Shown here one piece after another: positions 33,632-43,300 of a stretch of DNA of 64,000 nt. The stretch comes from Avipropionibacterium sp050157065. Its GTDB lineage: Bacteria > Actinomycetota > Actinomycetes > Propionibacteriales > Propionibacteriaceae. Location: the NCBI GenBank assembly GCA_050157065.1, contig CP189573.1; one strand, 5' to 3'. Each line of letters begins with the position of its first letter. Position 1 is the first letter of the stretch. The position numbers were made by a program, and so were the translations under genes. Under the pieces are notes generated by a model. It did not search any database and was not told where the DNA came from. It saw only the letters and a list, made by a program, of their open reading frames with translations.

Positions 33632-34243
33632 TTACGAGCCGTCGGTACGGGGGAAGCCGCGGATGCCGCGCCAGGCGAGCCGTGCGACCAACTCGGCGGC
33701 CTCGGCCTGGCTGACGCCACGCGGCTCGGTCACCCAGTAGCGGGCGCTGACCTGGGCCAGTCCGACCATCGACACCGCCAGCAACCGGGCCTGGCTGGCC
33801 GGGAGGTGGGTGTCCTCGGCGATCACCTGGGCGACCGCGTCGGCCAGCGTGGACACCAACGCGTCGAGCCGGTCCCGGACCTCGGGCACGCCGTTCAGGT
33901 CGGACTCGAACACCAGCCGGAAGTCGGCGCGCTGCTCGGAGACGAACCCGTAGAACGCGGTCATCGTCGCGATCACCCGGTCGCGGTTCACGTCGGTGGT
34001 GGCCAGCGCGTCCTCGACGGTGCCGATCAACCGATCGCACGCCTCGTCCAGCAGCGACAGGTACAACTCGAGCTTCGAGCCGAAGTGTTGGTAGAGCACC
34101 GGCTTGGACACCCCGGCCGCATCGGCGATGTCGTCCATCGCCGTGGCGTGGTAGCCCTTGCTGGTGAACACGTCACCGGCCGCGGCCAGCAACTGGCTGC
34201 GGCGTTGGTCACGTGGCAGACGGGCCACCCGAGTCGAGGTCAT
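33632..34243 (-). CDS. TetR-family transcriptional regulator
   Basis: A 203-residue repressor-type regulator. The N-terminal helix-turn-helix is complete: RRSQLLAAAGDVFTSKGYHATAMDDIADAAGVSKPVLYQHFGSK, with VLYQHF as the recognition helix. The C-terminal domain has FYGFVSEQRADFRLVFESDL and a final RLAWRGIRGFP. ATG 34243 has no ribosome site but has TATCCT six bases ahead, so the message is probably leaderless. It lies upstream of telA on the same strand with a 260-base gap, and its stop is far from telA. The target genes are unknown; the telA operon is a candidate. Confidence 0.9.
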   Translation of the reverse strand: MTSTRVARLPRDQRRSQLLAAAGDVFTSKGYHATAMDDIADAAGVSKPVLYQHFGSKLELYLSLLDEACDRLIGTVEDALATTDVNRDRVIATMTAFYGFVSEQRADFRLVFESDLNGVPEVRDRLDALVSTLADAVAQVIAEDTHLPASQARLLAVSMVGLAQVSARYWVTEPRGVSQAEAAELVARLAWRGIRGFPRTDGS

Positions 34244-34249
34244 TCGCGC

Positions 34250-34255
34250 AGGATA
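34250..34255 (-). promoter_or_regulatory. -10 box of a probable leaderless promoter (TetR gene)
   Basis: TATCCT on the minus strand, 6 nt before ATG 34243, fits TANNNT. No Shine-Dalgarno sequence is present. Confidence 0.5.
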
Positions 34256-34374
34256 TATCGGCGTTCCTCGATGGCGGAGCCCGTTCACCCGATGGTGGGG
34301 GTGACCTTCATAACGATTCCGTGGCGGTCGGAGTGGGGGCCGCGCACGGTGGTGACCGATGGCGCCGGGGTGTG

Positions 34375-35322
34375 TCAGGGAAGGGCCGGCGGGTCGTCGA
34401 TCAGCAGGTCCTCGGCCAGGTCGCCGTGCTCCTCGATCCGGGCCAGGACCTCCTCGGGGGAGAACCGCAGCGCGTCCGGGGCGTCGACCGCCGCGACCTC
34501 GTCCCAGGTCACCGGGGTCGCCACCCGCGGTGCCTCGCGCGCCCGCAGCGAATACGGGGCCACCGTGTTGCGGGCGGCCATGTTCTGGTTGTAGTCGAGG
34601 AAGATGTGACCGGCCCGGACCTTCTTGTCCATCGTCACCACGAACAGGTCCGGATGCCGCTCCGCCAGTCGGGTCGCGAGCCCCTTCACGTACGCCCGGG
34701 CGGCCTCGCACCCGCTCGGCGCGATGGCCGCCGACACCTGCAACCCCTTGTTGCCCGACGTCTTCGGTACGGGGATCAGCCCGTCACCGGCCAGTTCGGC
34801 CCCGATGATCATCGCCGCCTTGGCGTTGTCGACCATGGTGATCCCCTCACCCGGGTCGCAGTCGACCACGATCCGGTCGGCGAGCGGGTCCGCCGGTTGC
34901 GGGTCGTGGCCGGGCAGGGTGACCACCCCGTCGGCGTCGGGGGTGGCCGAGGACACCGTCCACTGCGGGACGTGGAGCTCCAGGGCGGCGAGGTTGGCGA
35001 GGTAGACCAGCGTCTCGGGGTCGCCGACCAGCAGGTAGCTGACGATGCCGTCGGAGGTGCGGACGGGTTGGCGGGCGACCCAGTCGGGGCATCCCGACGG
35101 CAGGTTCTTCTCGTAGAACGACGGCTGGTCCGCGGCCACCCCGTTGGGGAACCGGATCCGGGTGACGGCCCGGTCGCTCAGGTGGGGGATCGCGATCGGT
35201 GCGACCTGCAGGTAGTAGTTGATCACCTCGGCCTTGGTCCACCCGACCTCGGGGAACAGCACCTTGTCCAGGTTGGTGATGCGCAGGTTCTGCTCGCCGA
35301 CCCTGGTGAACACCTCGGACAT
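34375..35322 (-). CDS. LigD-type primase-polymerase (stand-alone polymerase domain)
   Basis: A 315-residue archaeo-eukaryotic primase-like polymerase, the PolDom part of bacterial LigD, as a separate protein. Recognisable parts are LRITNLDKVLFPEVGWTKAE at the N-terminus, RIRFPNGVAADQPSFYEKNLP, the metal-binding VVDCDPGEG (near 152), PKTSGNKGLQVS, and HIFLDYNQN (near 241) with the third acidic residue. These enzymes fill gaps with ribonucleotides during end joining or base repair. No ligase, nuclease or Ku gene is adjacent, so a lone repair polymerase is likely. ATG 35322 follows a TAGGGT box by 7 nt. It is divergent from moeZ. Confidence 0.88.
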   Translation of the reverse strand: MSEVFTRVGEQNLRITNLDKVLFPEVGWTKAEVINYYLQVAPIAIPHLSDRAVTRIRFPNGVAADQPSFYEKNLPSGCPDWVARQPVRTSDGIVSYLLVGDPETLVYLANLAALELHVPQWTVSSATPDADGVVTLPGHDPQPADPLADRIVVDCDPGEGITMVDNAKAAMIIGAELAGDGLIPVPKTSGNKGLQVSAAIAPSGCEAARAYVKGLATRLAERHPDLFVVTMDKKVRAGHIFLDYNQNMAARNTVAPYSLRAREAPRVATPVTWDEVAAVDAPDALRFSPEEVLARIEEHGDLAEDLLIDDPPALP

Positions 35323-35329
35323 GGCGCCA

Positions 35330-35335
35330 ACCCTA
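35330..35335 (-). promoter_or_regulatory. -10 box of a probable leaderless promoter (LigD-type gene)
   Basis: TAGGGT on the minus strand lies 7 nt before ATG 35322, the same hexamer and spacing as at 6150. No ribosome-binding sequence is present. Confidence 0.55.
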
Positions 35336-35348
35336 CGGGGCCGGCGTG

Positions 35349-35354
35349 GACAAT
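35349..35354 (+). promoter_or_regulatory. -10-like box of a probable leaderless promoter (moeZ)
   Basis: GACAAT ends 6 nt before ATG 35361. The 38-base divergent gap leaves little room for separate leaders, which favours leaderless transcription on both strands. Confidence 0.4.
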
Positions 35355-35360
35355 GGGACG

Positions 35361-36551
35361 ATGACGTCTCGTACGCAGGCCACCCGCACCCCGCCGCCAC
35401 TGGTGGAGCCGGCCGCGGAGCTGACCCCCGCGGAGACCGCCCGTTACGCACGGCACCTGATCCTGCCGCAGCTGGGCTCGGACGGGCAGCGGCGGCTGAA
35501 GAACGCCCGGGTGCTGGTGATCGGTGCCGGCGGACTCGGCAGCCCGGCCTTGCTGTACCTGGCCGCGGCCGGGGTCGGCACGCTGGGCGTGATCGACTTC
35601 GACGACGTCGAGGAGTCGAACCTGCACCGACAGGTGATCCACGGCCAGGCCGACATCGGCCGGCCCAAGGTCGAATCGGCCCGCGACACCGTGGCCTCGG
35701 TCAACCCCTTGGTGAGGTTCGTCGCCCACCACGAACGGCTCGACAACGACAACGCGGTGGCGCTGTTCACCTCGTACGACCTGATCCTCGACGGGACCGA
35801 CAACTTCGCGACCCGCTACCTGGTCAACGATGCCGCGGAGCTGGCCGGGCGGCCGTACGTGTGGGGCTCGATCTTCCGGTTCGCCGGTCAGGTGAGCGTC
35901 TTCTGGTCCGGGCACGGGCCGACCTATCGCGACCTGTTCCCCGAGCCGCCACCGGCGGGCACGGTGCCCAGCTGCGCCGAGGGCGGTGTGCTCGGCGTGC
36001 TGTGCTCGGCCATCGGGTCGGTGATGGCGACCGAGGCGGTGAAGTTGATCACCGGCATCGGCGACTCGCTGCTGGGTCGGGTGCTGATCCACGACGCGCT
36101 GGCGATGACGTACGACACGATCGAACTGAAGCCGGACCCGGACCGGACCCCGGTGACCGCGCTGACCGACTACGTCGCGTTGTGCGGGGTGCCGCCGGAG
36201 CCGGTCGCCGCCGACGGGGACGAGATCACGGTGGCGGAGTTGCGACGCCGACTGGACGAACGGGACCGCGGGGAACGCGACTTCGTGCTGGTCGACGTCC
36301 GCGAGCCGGGGGAGTGGGAGGTCAACCGGATCCCCGGCGCGGTGCTCGTACCGCAGCGTGAGTTCGCCGCGGGGCGGGTTCCGGCGGCCGCCGACGACGG
36401 CAGGCCGATCATCCTGTACTGCAAGGTCGGGGTGCGGTCGGCGAACTGTCTGGCGGTGCTGCACTCCCTGGGCCGTGCCGATGCGGTGCACGTGGCCGGT
36501 GGGGTCGACGCGTGGGTGGCCGAGATCGAACCGCACCAGGCGCGCTACTGA
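35361..36551 (+). CDS. moeZ: MoeZ: adenylyltransferase fused to rhodanese sulfurtransferase
   Basis: A 396-residue MoeB/ThiF-type E1-like enzyme with a C-terminal rhodanese domain, as in actinobacterial MoeZ. It adenylates and then sulfurates the C-terminus of small sulfur carriers (MoaD, CysO, ThiS). Residues of about 20-280 hold GAGGLGSPALLYLAAAG, DFDDVEESNLHRQ, LDGTDNFATRYLVND and PSCAEGGVLG with a candidate catalytic Cys (near 205). The rhodanese part (about 295-396) has the active loop YCKVGVRSANC (Cys near 354). ATG 35361 was preferred over an in-frame ATG at 35346. It is divergent from the LigD-type gene. Confidence 0.92.
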   Translation: MTSRTQATRTPPPLVEPAAELTPAETARYARHLILPQLGSDGQRRLKNARVLVIGAGGLGSPALLYLAAAGVGTLGVIDFDDVEESNLHRQVIHGQADIGRPKVESARDTVASVNPLVRFVAHHERLDNDNAVALFTSYDLILDGTDNFATRYLVNDAAELAGRPYVWGSIFRFAGQVSVFWSGHGPTYRDLFPEPPPAGTVPSCAEGGVLGVLCSAIGSVMATEAVKLITGIGDSLLGRVLIHDALAMTYDTIELKPDPDRTPVTALTDYVALCGVPPEPVAADGDEITVAELRRRLDERDRGERDFVLVDVREPGEWEVNRIPGAVLVPQREFAAGRVPAAADDGRPIILYCKVGVRSANCLAVLHSLGRADAVHVAGGVDAWVAEIEPHQARY

Positions 36552-36597
36552 CGGGAACGACGCGGGTACGGGAACGACGCGGGTACGGGAACGACGA
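36551..36597 (+). repeat. 17-base tandem repeat downstream of moeZ
   Basis: Two full copies and one partial copy of ACGGGAACGACGCGGGT (36551-36567, 36568-36584, 36585-36597) begin at the moeZ stop codon and run into a terminator hairpin. They are probably a local duplication rather than a functional site. Confidence 0.75.
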
Positions 36598-36626
36598 AGG
36601 CCCCCCGCCGCAACGAGGGGCCTTCG
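36595..36626. terminator. Strong bidirectional terminator between moeZ and cspA
   Basis: CGAAGGCCCC pairs perfectly with GGGGCCTTCG over ten base pairs around a 12-base loop, between two convergent genes. It is the best hairpin in the window for transcription stop on both strands. Confidence 0.75.
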
Positions 36627-36644
36627 TGGAGTGTCTGTGAGGAC

Positions 36645-36848
36645 TCAGAGCGCCTGAACGTTGGCGGCCTGCGTGCCCTTGTCACCCTCGGAGGTGTCGA
36701 ACTCGACACGCTGTCCCTCTTCGAGGGTACGGAAGCCCGAGCTCTCGATCGCGCTGTAGTGCACGAACACGTCGGGGCCACCACCGTCGACCGCGATGAA
36801 GCCGTAGCCCTTCTCCGCGTTGAACCACTTGACGGTTCCTTGCGCCAT
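36645..36848 (-). CDS. Cold-shock protein (CspA family)
   Basis: A 67-residue single cold-shock domain that binds single-stranded nucleic acid. RNP1 KGYGFIAV and RNP2 DVFVHYSAI are both present, with the usual start AQGTVKWFNAEKG and closing KGTQAANV. ATG 36848 has AAGGAG eight bases ahead. The 283-base region upstream up to adnA contains no gene. Cold-shock genes often have long regulatory leaders, and that region may hold one, although no specific structure was found. The message ends at the shared terminator with moeZ. Confidence 0.97.
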   Translation of the reverse strand: MAQGTVKWFNAEKGYGFIAVDGGGPDVFVHYSAIESSGFRTLEEGQRVEFDTSEGDKGTQAANVQAL

Positions 36849-37131
36849 AACTTTCTCCTTGTTGAATCACCAGACAGCCGCCCTTCGCGGCTACCCACGC
36901 TGTCAACCGCACCTCTGGCGTGGTCCTGCCTGTTAGCTGGCCTGGTGACCAACCACATGTTGCATACAGCGAGACCAGACTGGCACATGCGGCACCGGTT
37001 GGGAAGTCCGCGCGTCGTTTTGTCGACAGAGTTCACCAAAAGGTCGCTGATTGGTGGTGGATCGGGCCGGCTCGGGGTTCGAGGCGGGTCGGGTCGCGGA
37101 GGCTGTCGGTGCCGTCTGGTCCAATGGCACC

Positions 37132-40100
37132 ATGAACCCGCCGACCACCACGTCACGGCCCGACGCAGCCCTGTCCGAAGGGCGATTCGTGTTGGCGGCA
37201 CCGCCGGTGGAGACCGTGGCGGCGCCGACCCTGACCGACGGCCAGCAACGGGTCGTGGAGCACGGGGTGGGGCCACTGCTGGTGCTCGCCGGCCCGGGCA
37301 CCGGCAAGACGACCGCGCTGGTCGAGGCCGCGGTCGCGCGCATCCGTTCCGGCACCCCGGCCGAGCAGGTGCTGGTGCTCACCTTCGGTCGCCGGGCCGC
37401 CGGTGAGCTGCGTCGTCAGATCTCCGCCCGGCTGGGCCGCACCACCGCGACCCCGCTGGCGTTCACCGTGCACGGGTTCTGCCTGGCCCTGCTGCGCCGG
37501 TTCGGCGACACCGAGGTGTACGGGTCGACGCTGCGGTTGCTGAGTGGTCCGGAGCAGGAGCTCCGGCTCCGCGAAACGCTCAGCGGCACCGAACAGCAGT
37601 CCTGGCCGGCGTTTCTCGAGCCCGCCTGGCCGACCCACGGGTTCGCGGCCGAGGTCCGGGCGGTGCTCGCGCGGACCAGGCAGTGGGGGATGGACCCGAC
37701 CGACCTGGTCGAGGCCGGGATGGCGGCCGACCGGGCGGAGTGGGTCCGGCTGGGCGAGTTCTTCGACGAGTACCTCGACGTGCTGGACGCCGAGCAGGTG
37801 CTCGACTACGCCGAGCTGGTGCACCGCTGCCGGATCCTGCTGGCCGATCCGGAGGTCGCCGACCGGGTGCACCGGGAGATCGGGGCGATCTACGTCGACG
37901 AGTACCAGGACACCGACCCGTCCCAGGTGGAGCTGATCGCCGCGCTGGCCACCCCCGCGACACCGGTCGTCGCCGCGGGCGACCCCGACCAGTCGATCTT
38001 CGGGTTCCGGGGGTCGCAGGCCCGCGGCATCCTCGACTTCTGCCACCGCTTCCGGACCCCGGCCGGCGATCCCGCCCCGATCGTCACGCTGCCCGAGTCG
38101 CTGCGGACCCCGAAGGCGATCATGGCCGCCACCCGACGGATCGCGGCGCGACTGCCGCTGCCGCGGGCGCTGCCGGCCGAGGTGGTCGCCGGCTTCCGCG
38201 ACCCGGTGCCGGTCTCCGGGCCGTCGCAGGTGGAGGTCCACACCTGCGACACCGTGGGTGCGGAGGCCGACCACGTCGCCGACCTGTTGCGTCGGGCACA
38301 CCTGCACGACGGGCTGGCCTGGTCCGAGATGGCGGTGCTCGTCCGGTCCGGTCGGCGCAGCATCCCGTCACTGAGTCGTGCCCTCACCGCGGCCGGCGTG
38401 CCGGTCGAGGTGGCCGGCGACGAGATCCCGCTCGCCGCCGAGTTGGCGGTCCGGCCGCTGCTGCTGGCGCTGCAGGTGGCCGCCGACGGTCGTCGGCCCG
38501 ACCGCGACCAGGCGGCGCGGCTGCTGTTGTCCCCGCTCGGCGGGCTCGACTCGATGGGCCTGCGCCGGCTGGGGCGGACGTTGCGCGCGGCCGAGCGGTC
38601 GCAGCTGGCCGGGGCGGCGCTGCCCCGACCCTCGGACGACCTGGTGCGGGCGGCCCTGGTCGACCCGGAGGTGCTGGCGGACTGCCCCGACACCGTCGAG
38701 GTGAGGCGGGCCCGGACGCTGGCCGAGTTGTTGGTCAGGGTCGAGGCGATGATCGCCGAGCGGGCGACCGCGTCCGAGGCACTGTGGGCGCTGTGGTCGG
38801 CGACCGGCTGGCCGCGTCGGCTCCGGGAGCAGTCCCTCGCGCGCGGGGAGTCGGCCGGCCGGGCCGATCGTGACCTCGACGCGGTCAACGCGCTGTTCGC
38901 GATCGCCGCCCGGTCCGAAGAGTTGTCGGGGCACCGTGGCGTGACCAGCTTCCTGGCCGAGGTGGCCGCCCAGCAGATCCCGGCGGACACGCTGACCGAG
39001 GCCGGCGTCCGCGGTGGTGGGGTGCGGGTGCTGACCGCGCACCGGTCGAAGGGGTTGAGCTGGCCGTTGGTGGTGGTCGCGTCGGTGCAGGAGGGGTTGT
39101 GGCCGGACCTGCGCAGCCGCGACACCCTGCTCGGTGCCGATCGACTGACCCCGTACGGCGTCGTCGAGGCCGAGCCGGTGGCGGCCCGCATCGCCGAGGA
39201 ACGTCGGCTGTTCTACGTCGCCTGCACCCGGGCCGAGCGGCGACTCGTGGTGAGCGCGGTGGCCGGCACCGAGGGCGAGGGGGACCAGCCGTCCCGCTTC
39301 GTGACCGAGCTCGGGGTGGCGCCGCAGGAGATCGGCGGCCGGGTCGGGTCGCGGCTGACGCTGCCCGGTCTGGTCGGTGAGCTGCGGCGGGTGTCGGTCG
39401 ACCCCGAGGAGCCGACCGCGCTACGGCGCGCCGCCGCCGAACGGTTGGCCGCACTGGCGGACGCGACCGACGACGACGGCTTGCCGCTGGTGCCGCAGGC
39501 CGACCCGAAGTCGTGGTGGGGGCTGCTCGACCACACCACCGGTACCGACCCGGTCGGTCCCGAGCCGATCGTGATGTCGGGTTCGCAGCTCGGCGCGATC
39601 CTGGCGTGCCCCCGCTCCTGGTTCCTGGCGCGGCGGGCCAGGGCCGAACGGGCCCGGGGTGCTGCGGCCAGCTTCGGTTCCTGTCTGCACGTGCTGATCG
39701 AACACGCCACCACCACCGGGGCCGACCCGTTCGAGATGGTCGCCCACCTCGACCAGGTGTGGGACCAGATCAACTTCGAGGCGGTCTGGCTCTCGGGTGC
39801 CGAGCGGGCGGCCGCCGCGGCCGCACTGGAACGGTTCGCCAACTGGCACACGGCCCGGTCCGGGCACACCGTGCTGGGGGTGGAGCAGACGTTCGCCACG
39901 ACGGTGGAGGTGGCCGGTGAGTCGATCATGATCAACGGCACCATCGACCGGCTGGAACAGGACCAGCTCGGCCGGATCCACGTGATCGACTTCAAGACCG
40001 GCCGGTCGACACCGCGGGCGGCCGACGTCGCCACCATGGAGCAGCTCGGGCTGTACCAGTTGGCCGTGGCGCAGGGAGCGCTCGACTGCGTTCCCGCGGG

Positions 40101-40395
40101 AGCGCCGCTGGCCGGTGCCGAGCTGGTCTACCTGCGACACGACGCCCCGCGCCGGACCGGGGTGGCCCGCAGCTTCGCCCAGGCCTCGTTCGTCGAGCAG
40201 CCGTGGCCGGACGGGGCACCCGAGGAAGGTGATCAGCAGCCGGGGGTGACGAGCTGGGTCCATGATCAACTGGCCCGGGCGGCGCGGATCATCCGGGCGG
40301 AGGCCTGGGACGCCCGGGTCAACGACGGCTGCCGGTACTGTCCGTTCGCCGGCAGTTGCCCGGCACAGTCCCGAGGGAAGCAGGTGGTGTCGTGA
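37132..40395 (+). CDS. adnA: AdnA: UvrD-like helicase/RecB-family nuclease subunit
   Basis: A 1087-residue motor-nuclease subunit of the AdnAB double-strand-break resection complex. The SF1A helicase has AGPGTGKTTA (near 54), VLTFGRRAAGEL, DEYQDTDPSQ (near 256), GDPDQSIFGFRG, LTAHRSKGLSW and YVACTRAERRL. The C-terminal nuclease has HVIDFKTGRST (near 951). Four cysteines at about 826, 1067, 1070 and 1076 (ACPRSW ... CRYCPFAGSCP) are spaced as in AddB-type iron-sulfur nucleases. ATG 37132 was chosen at the start of the homologous region; no ribosome site is seen. Length and gene order match mycobacterial adnA-adnB. The stop overlaps adnB by 4 bases (GTGA). Confidence 0.92.
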   Translation: MNPPTTTSRPDAALSEGRFVLAAPPVETVAAPTLTDGQQRVVEHGVGPLLVLAGPGTGKTTALVEAAVARIRSGTPAEQVLVLTFGRRAAGELRRQISARLGRTTATPLAFTVHGFCLALLRRFGDTEVYGSTLRLLSGPEQELRLRETLSGTEQQSWPAFLEPAWPTHGFAAEVRAVLARTRQWGMDPTDLVEAGMAADRAEWVRLGEFFDEYLDVLDAEQVLDYAELVHRCRILLADPEVADRVHREIGAIYVDEYQDTDPSQVELIAALATPATPVVAAGDPDQSIFGFRGSQARGILDFCHRFRTPAGDPAPIVTLPESLRTPKAIMAATRRIAARLPLPRALPAEVVAGFRDPVPVSGPSQVEVHTCDTVGAEADHVADLLRRAHLHDGLAWSEMAVLVRSGRRSIPSLSRALTAAGVPVEVAGDEIPLAAELAVRPLLLALQVAADGRRPDRDQAARLLLSPLGGLDSMGLRRLGRTLRAAERSQLAGAALPRPSDDLVRAALVDPEVLADCPDTVEVRRARTLAELLVRVEAMIAERATASEALWALWSATGWPRRLREQSLARGESAGRADRDLDAVNALFAIAARSEELSGHRGVTSFLAEVAAQQIPADTLTEAGVRGGGVRVLTAHRSKGLSWPLVVVASVQEGLWPDLRSRDTLLGADRLTPYGVVEAEPVAARIAEERRLFYVACTRAERRLVVSAVAGTEGEGDQPSRFVTELGVAPQEIGGRVGSRLTLPGLVGELRRVSVDPEEPTALRRAAAERLAALADATDDDGLPLVPQADPKSWWGLLDHTTGTDPVGPEPIVMSGSQLGAILACPRSWFLARRARAERARGAAASFGSCLHVLIEHATTTGADPFEMVAHLDQVWDQINFEAVWLSGAERAAAAAALERFANWHTARSGHTVLGVEQTFATTVEVAGESIMINGTIDRLEQDQLGRIHVIDFKTGRSTPRAADVATMEQLGLYQLAVAQGALDCVPAGAPLAGAELVYLRHDAPRRTGVARSFAQASFVEQPWPDGAPEEGDQQPGVTSWVHDQLARAARIIRAEAWDARVNDGCRYCPFAGSCPAQSRGKQVVS

Positions 40396-43300
40396 GCGTG
40401 CTGCCGTTCGACCGCGGCCGGACGACCACCCCGGAGCCGCCGATCAGTTCCCCCGATCAGTTGTCGGAGCTGTTGGGCATCAACTTCTCCGACCAGCAAC
40501 TGACCGCGATCACCGCACCCCTGCAGCCGGGGGTGATCATCGCCGGTGCCGGGTCGGGCAAGACGACGGTGATGGCTGCCCGCGTGGTGTGGCTGGTCGG
40601 TTCGGGGGCCGTGCAGCCCGAGCAGGTGCTGGGGCTGACGTTCACCCGCAAGGCGGCCGCCGAGCTGTCCGCCCGGGTCCGCGCGGCGCTCGACCGGGCC
40701 GGAGTGGTGCAGACCGACGGGGTCGACGAGGCCGGCGAACAGTTGATCATGACCTACGACGCGTTCGCCGCACGACTGGTCGCCGACCACGGGCTGCGGA
40801 TCGGTGTCGAGATCGACCCCACGATGGTCACCGGGGCCACCCGGTACCGGCTCGCGTCCCGGGTGGTCGCGGCGGCCGCCGGGCCGTTCGAGCAGTTGTC
40901 GGAGTTCCGGCCGATGACGATCACCGAGCGGGTGCTGAAGCTCGACCAGGAACTGCAACAGCACCTGGTCACCTCGGCCGAGCTCGATCGGCACGCCCGC
41001 AGCTTCAGCCAGGAGCTCGCGGCAGCGCCCACCAACAATCGGGGTGCCCCGTACGCCGACATCCGCAACGCCACGCAGAAGGTCGCGGAACGGTTGGAGC
41101 TGGCGAGCCTGGCGCAGGCGTACGCAGAGTTGAAGCGTCAGCTCGGTGTGGTCGAGTTCGCCGACCAGATGGCGGTCGCGGCCCGGCTGGCGCGCGAGGT
41201 GCCGCACGTCTCGCAGACGCTGCGGCAGGCGTACCGGGTGGTGCTGCTGGACGAGTACCAGGACACCTCGGCCGCGCAGGCGGCGATGTTGCAGGGGCTG
41301 TTCTCCGGGCCGGACCAGGCGTCGGGGCGGGGCCACCCGGTCACCGCGGTCGGCGACCCGTTCCAGGCGATCTACGGGTGGCGAGGTGCCGCGGCCAGCA
41401 ACATCAACCAGTTCGCCGCCGACTTCCCCGACCGGCACGGCCGCCCGGCCGGGTCGTACGCGCTGACCGTGAATCGGCGCAGTGGCCACACCATCCTCGA
41501 CGTCGCCAACGTGCTCGCCGCACCACTGCGTGCCGACCAGCCCGACCCCGACGGTACGGACAGCCGACTGGTCGCGCCGGCCGAGACCGGGCCGGGAGAG
41601 GTCCACGCCGCCACCTTCGCGACCTGGCCGGACGAGGTCGGCTGGATCTGCGACGAGATCGTCGCCCTCGGGCCCGACCGGACGCCGACGCCACCGCGTC
41701 GGCGGGGTGCGGCCCCGGCCGAGCAGCCCCGCCGGTGGTCCGACATCGCCGTGCTGACCCGGCGCAACGCCGACATCGCCGAGCTGTACGGCGAACTGTC
41801 CGCCCGGGACGTACCGGTGGAGATCGTCGGTCTGGGCGGGCTGCTGCACCTGCCGGAGGTGGCCGACGTGGTGGCGACCCTGCGGCTGGTCGACGACATC
41901 ACCGCCAACCCGGAGCTGGTCCGGTTGCTCAGCGGGCCCCGGTGGGCGATCGGTGCCCGCGACCTTGCCCTGCTGGGACGGCGGGCCGGTCAGCTCGCCA
42001 AGGCGGCGGGGGAGCCGGGTGGGTCGGGCGAGGCCGCTGCCGGGTCGGCGGGCCCGGCTCCGCTGCTCGACAGCCTGGCCGAGGCGGTCGCCGACGTCGA
42101 TCCGACCGAGGTGCCGTGTCTGCTGGACGCGGTGGAGAGCCCGGGGGAGGCCGCTTGGAGTGCCCGCGCGCGGGAGGTGTTCACCGCCTTCGCCGCGGAG
42201 CTGACCGAACTGCGCAAGCACGCCGACGAACCGGTGCTCGACCTGGTGCGCCGGGTGATCTCGACCCTCGGCCTGGACGTCGAGCTGGTCGCGACACCGG
42301 AGTTCGCGCGCACCGGGCGGGCCGACCAGCTGACCACCTTCGTCGACGCCGTAGCCGGGTTCGTCGACGTCGACCATGACGCGTCGTTGTCGGGGATGTT
42401 GGCGTGGCTGGAGGCCGAGGACAGCAACGGGGTCGGGCTGGAACGGGCCGTCCCCGGAGACGAGGACTCGGTGAAACTGCTCACGGTCCACAAGGCGAAG
42501 GGGCTCGAGTGGGACGTGGTGTTCCTGCCGGCCCTGGTCGACGGCACCTTCCCCAGCGACCGGGTCACCGACAACTGGGTGAGCAACGCCGCGGTGGTGC
42601 CGAGCTCGCTGCGCGGTGACGCCCGCTCGATCCCGCAGCTGGGGAGTCCGGTGTCGGTGGAGGCGATGAAGCGCTACAAGGATGCGCTGGCCACTGACCA
42701 GCGACGTGCCGAGGACCGGTTGGCCTACGTGGCCGTCACCCGCGCCCGTGACCAGTTGTACGGCAGTGGGCACCAGTGGCGGCCGCAGAACTCGCGGCCG
42801 AAGGCGTACTCGGAGTACCTGGTGTCGATCTTCGCCGAGGCCGAACAGCAGGGCCGGGTCGCCCACCGCGCCCCCGACGAGCCGGGGCCGCACAATCCGC
42901 TGATCACCGACGCCGCGCAGGTGGCGTGGCCGCAGCCGTACGACCCCGACGCCGTGGCGCGTCGGCGGGAGGCGGCCGACTGGGTGGGGCGGGCCAGGGC
43001 CGGCGGTGACCATGCGGTCAGCGCGCTGTACGAGGACACCGTGCTGTTGGACGACGAGGCCCGGTTGGCCGAGTGGGACGCCGACGCCGAACGGCTGCTC
43101 GCCGAGGCACGACAGCTGCGGGTCCGGCGCCGGGAGGTGGCGCTGCCGTCGGTGATGTCGACCACCAACTGGCTGCGGGCCCGGGCCGATCCGCAGGGCT
43201 ACGCCGCCGAACTGCTGCGACCGATGCCGAAGCAGCCGTCGCGGGCGGCGCGGTTCGGCACCCGGTTCCACCGCTGGGTGGAGCAGTACTTCGGCGAGGC

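Noticed and set aside
36849..37131. A riboswitch or small RNA upstream of cspA
   Set aside because: A long leader is plausible for a cold-shock gene, but no specific conserved structure or terminator pair could be made out.
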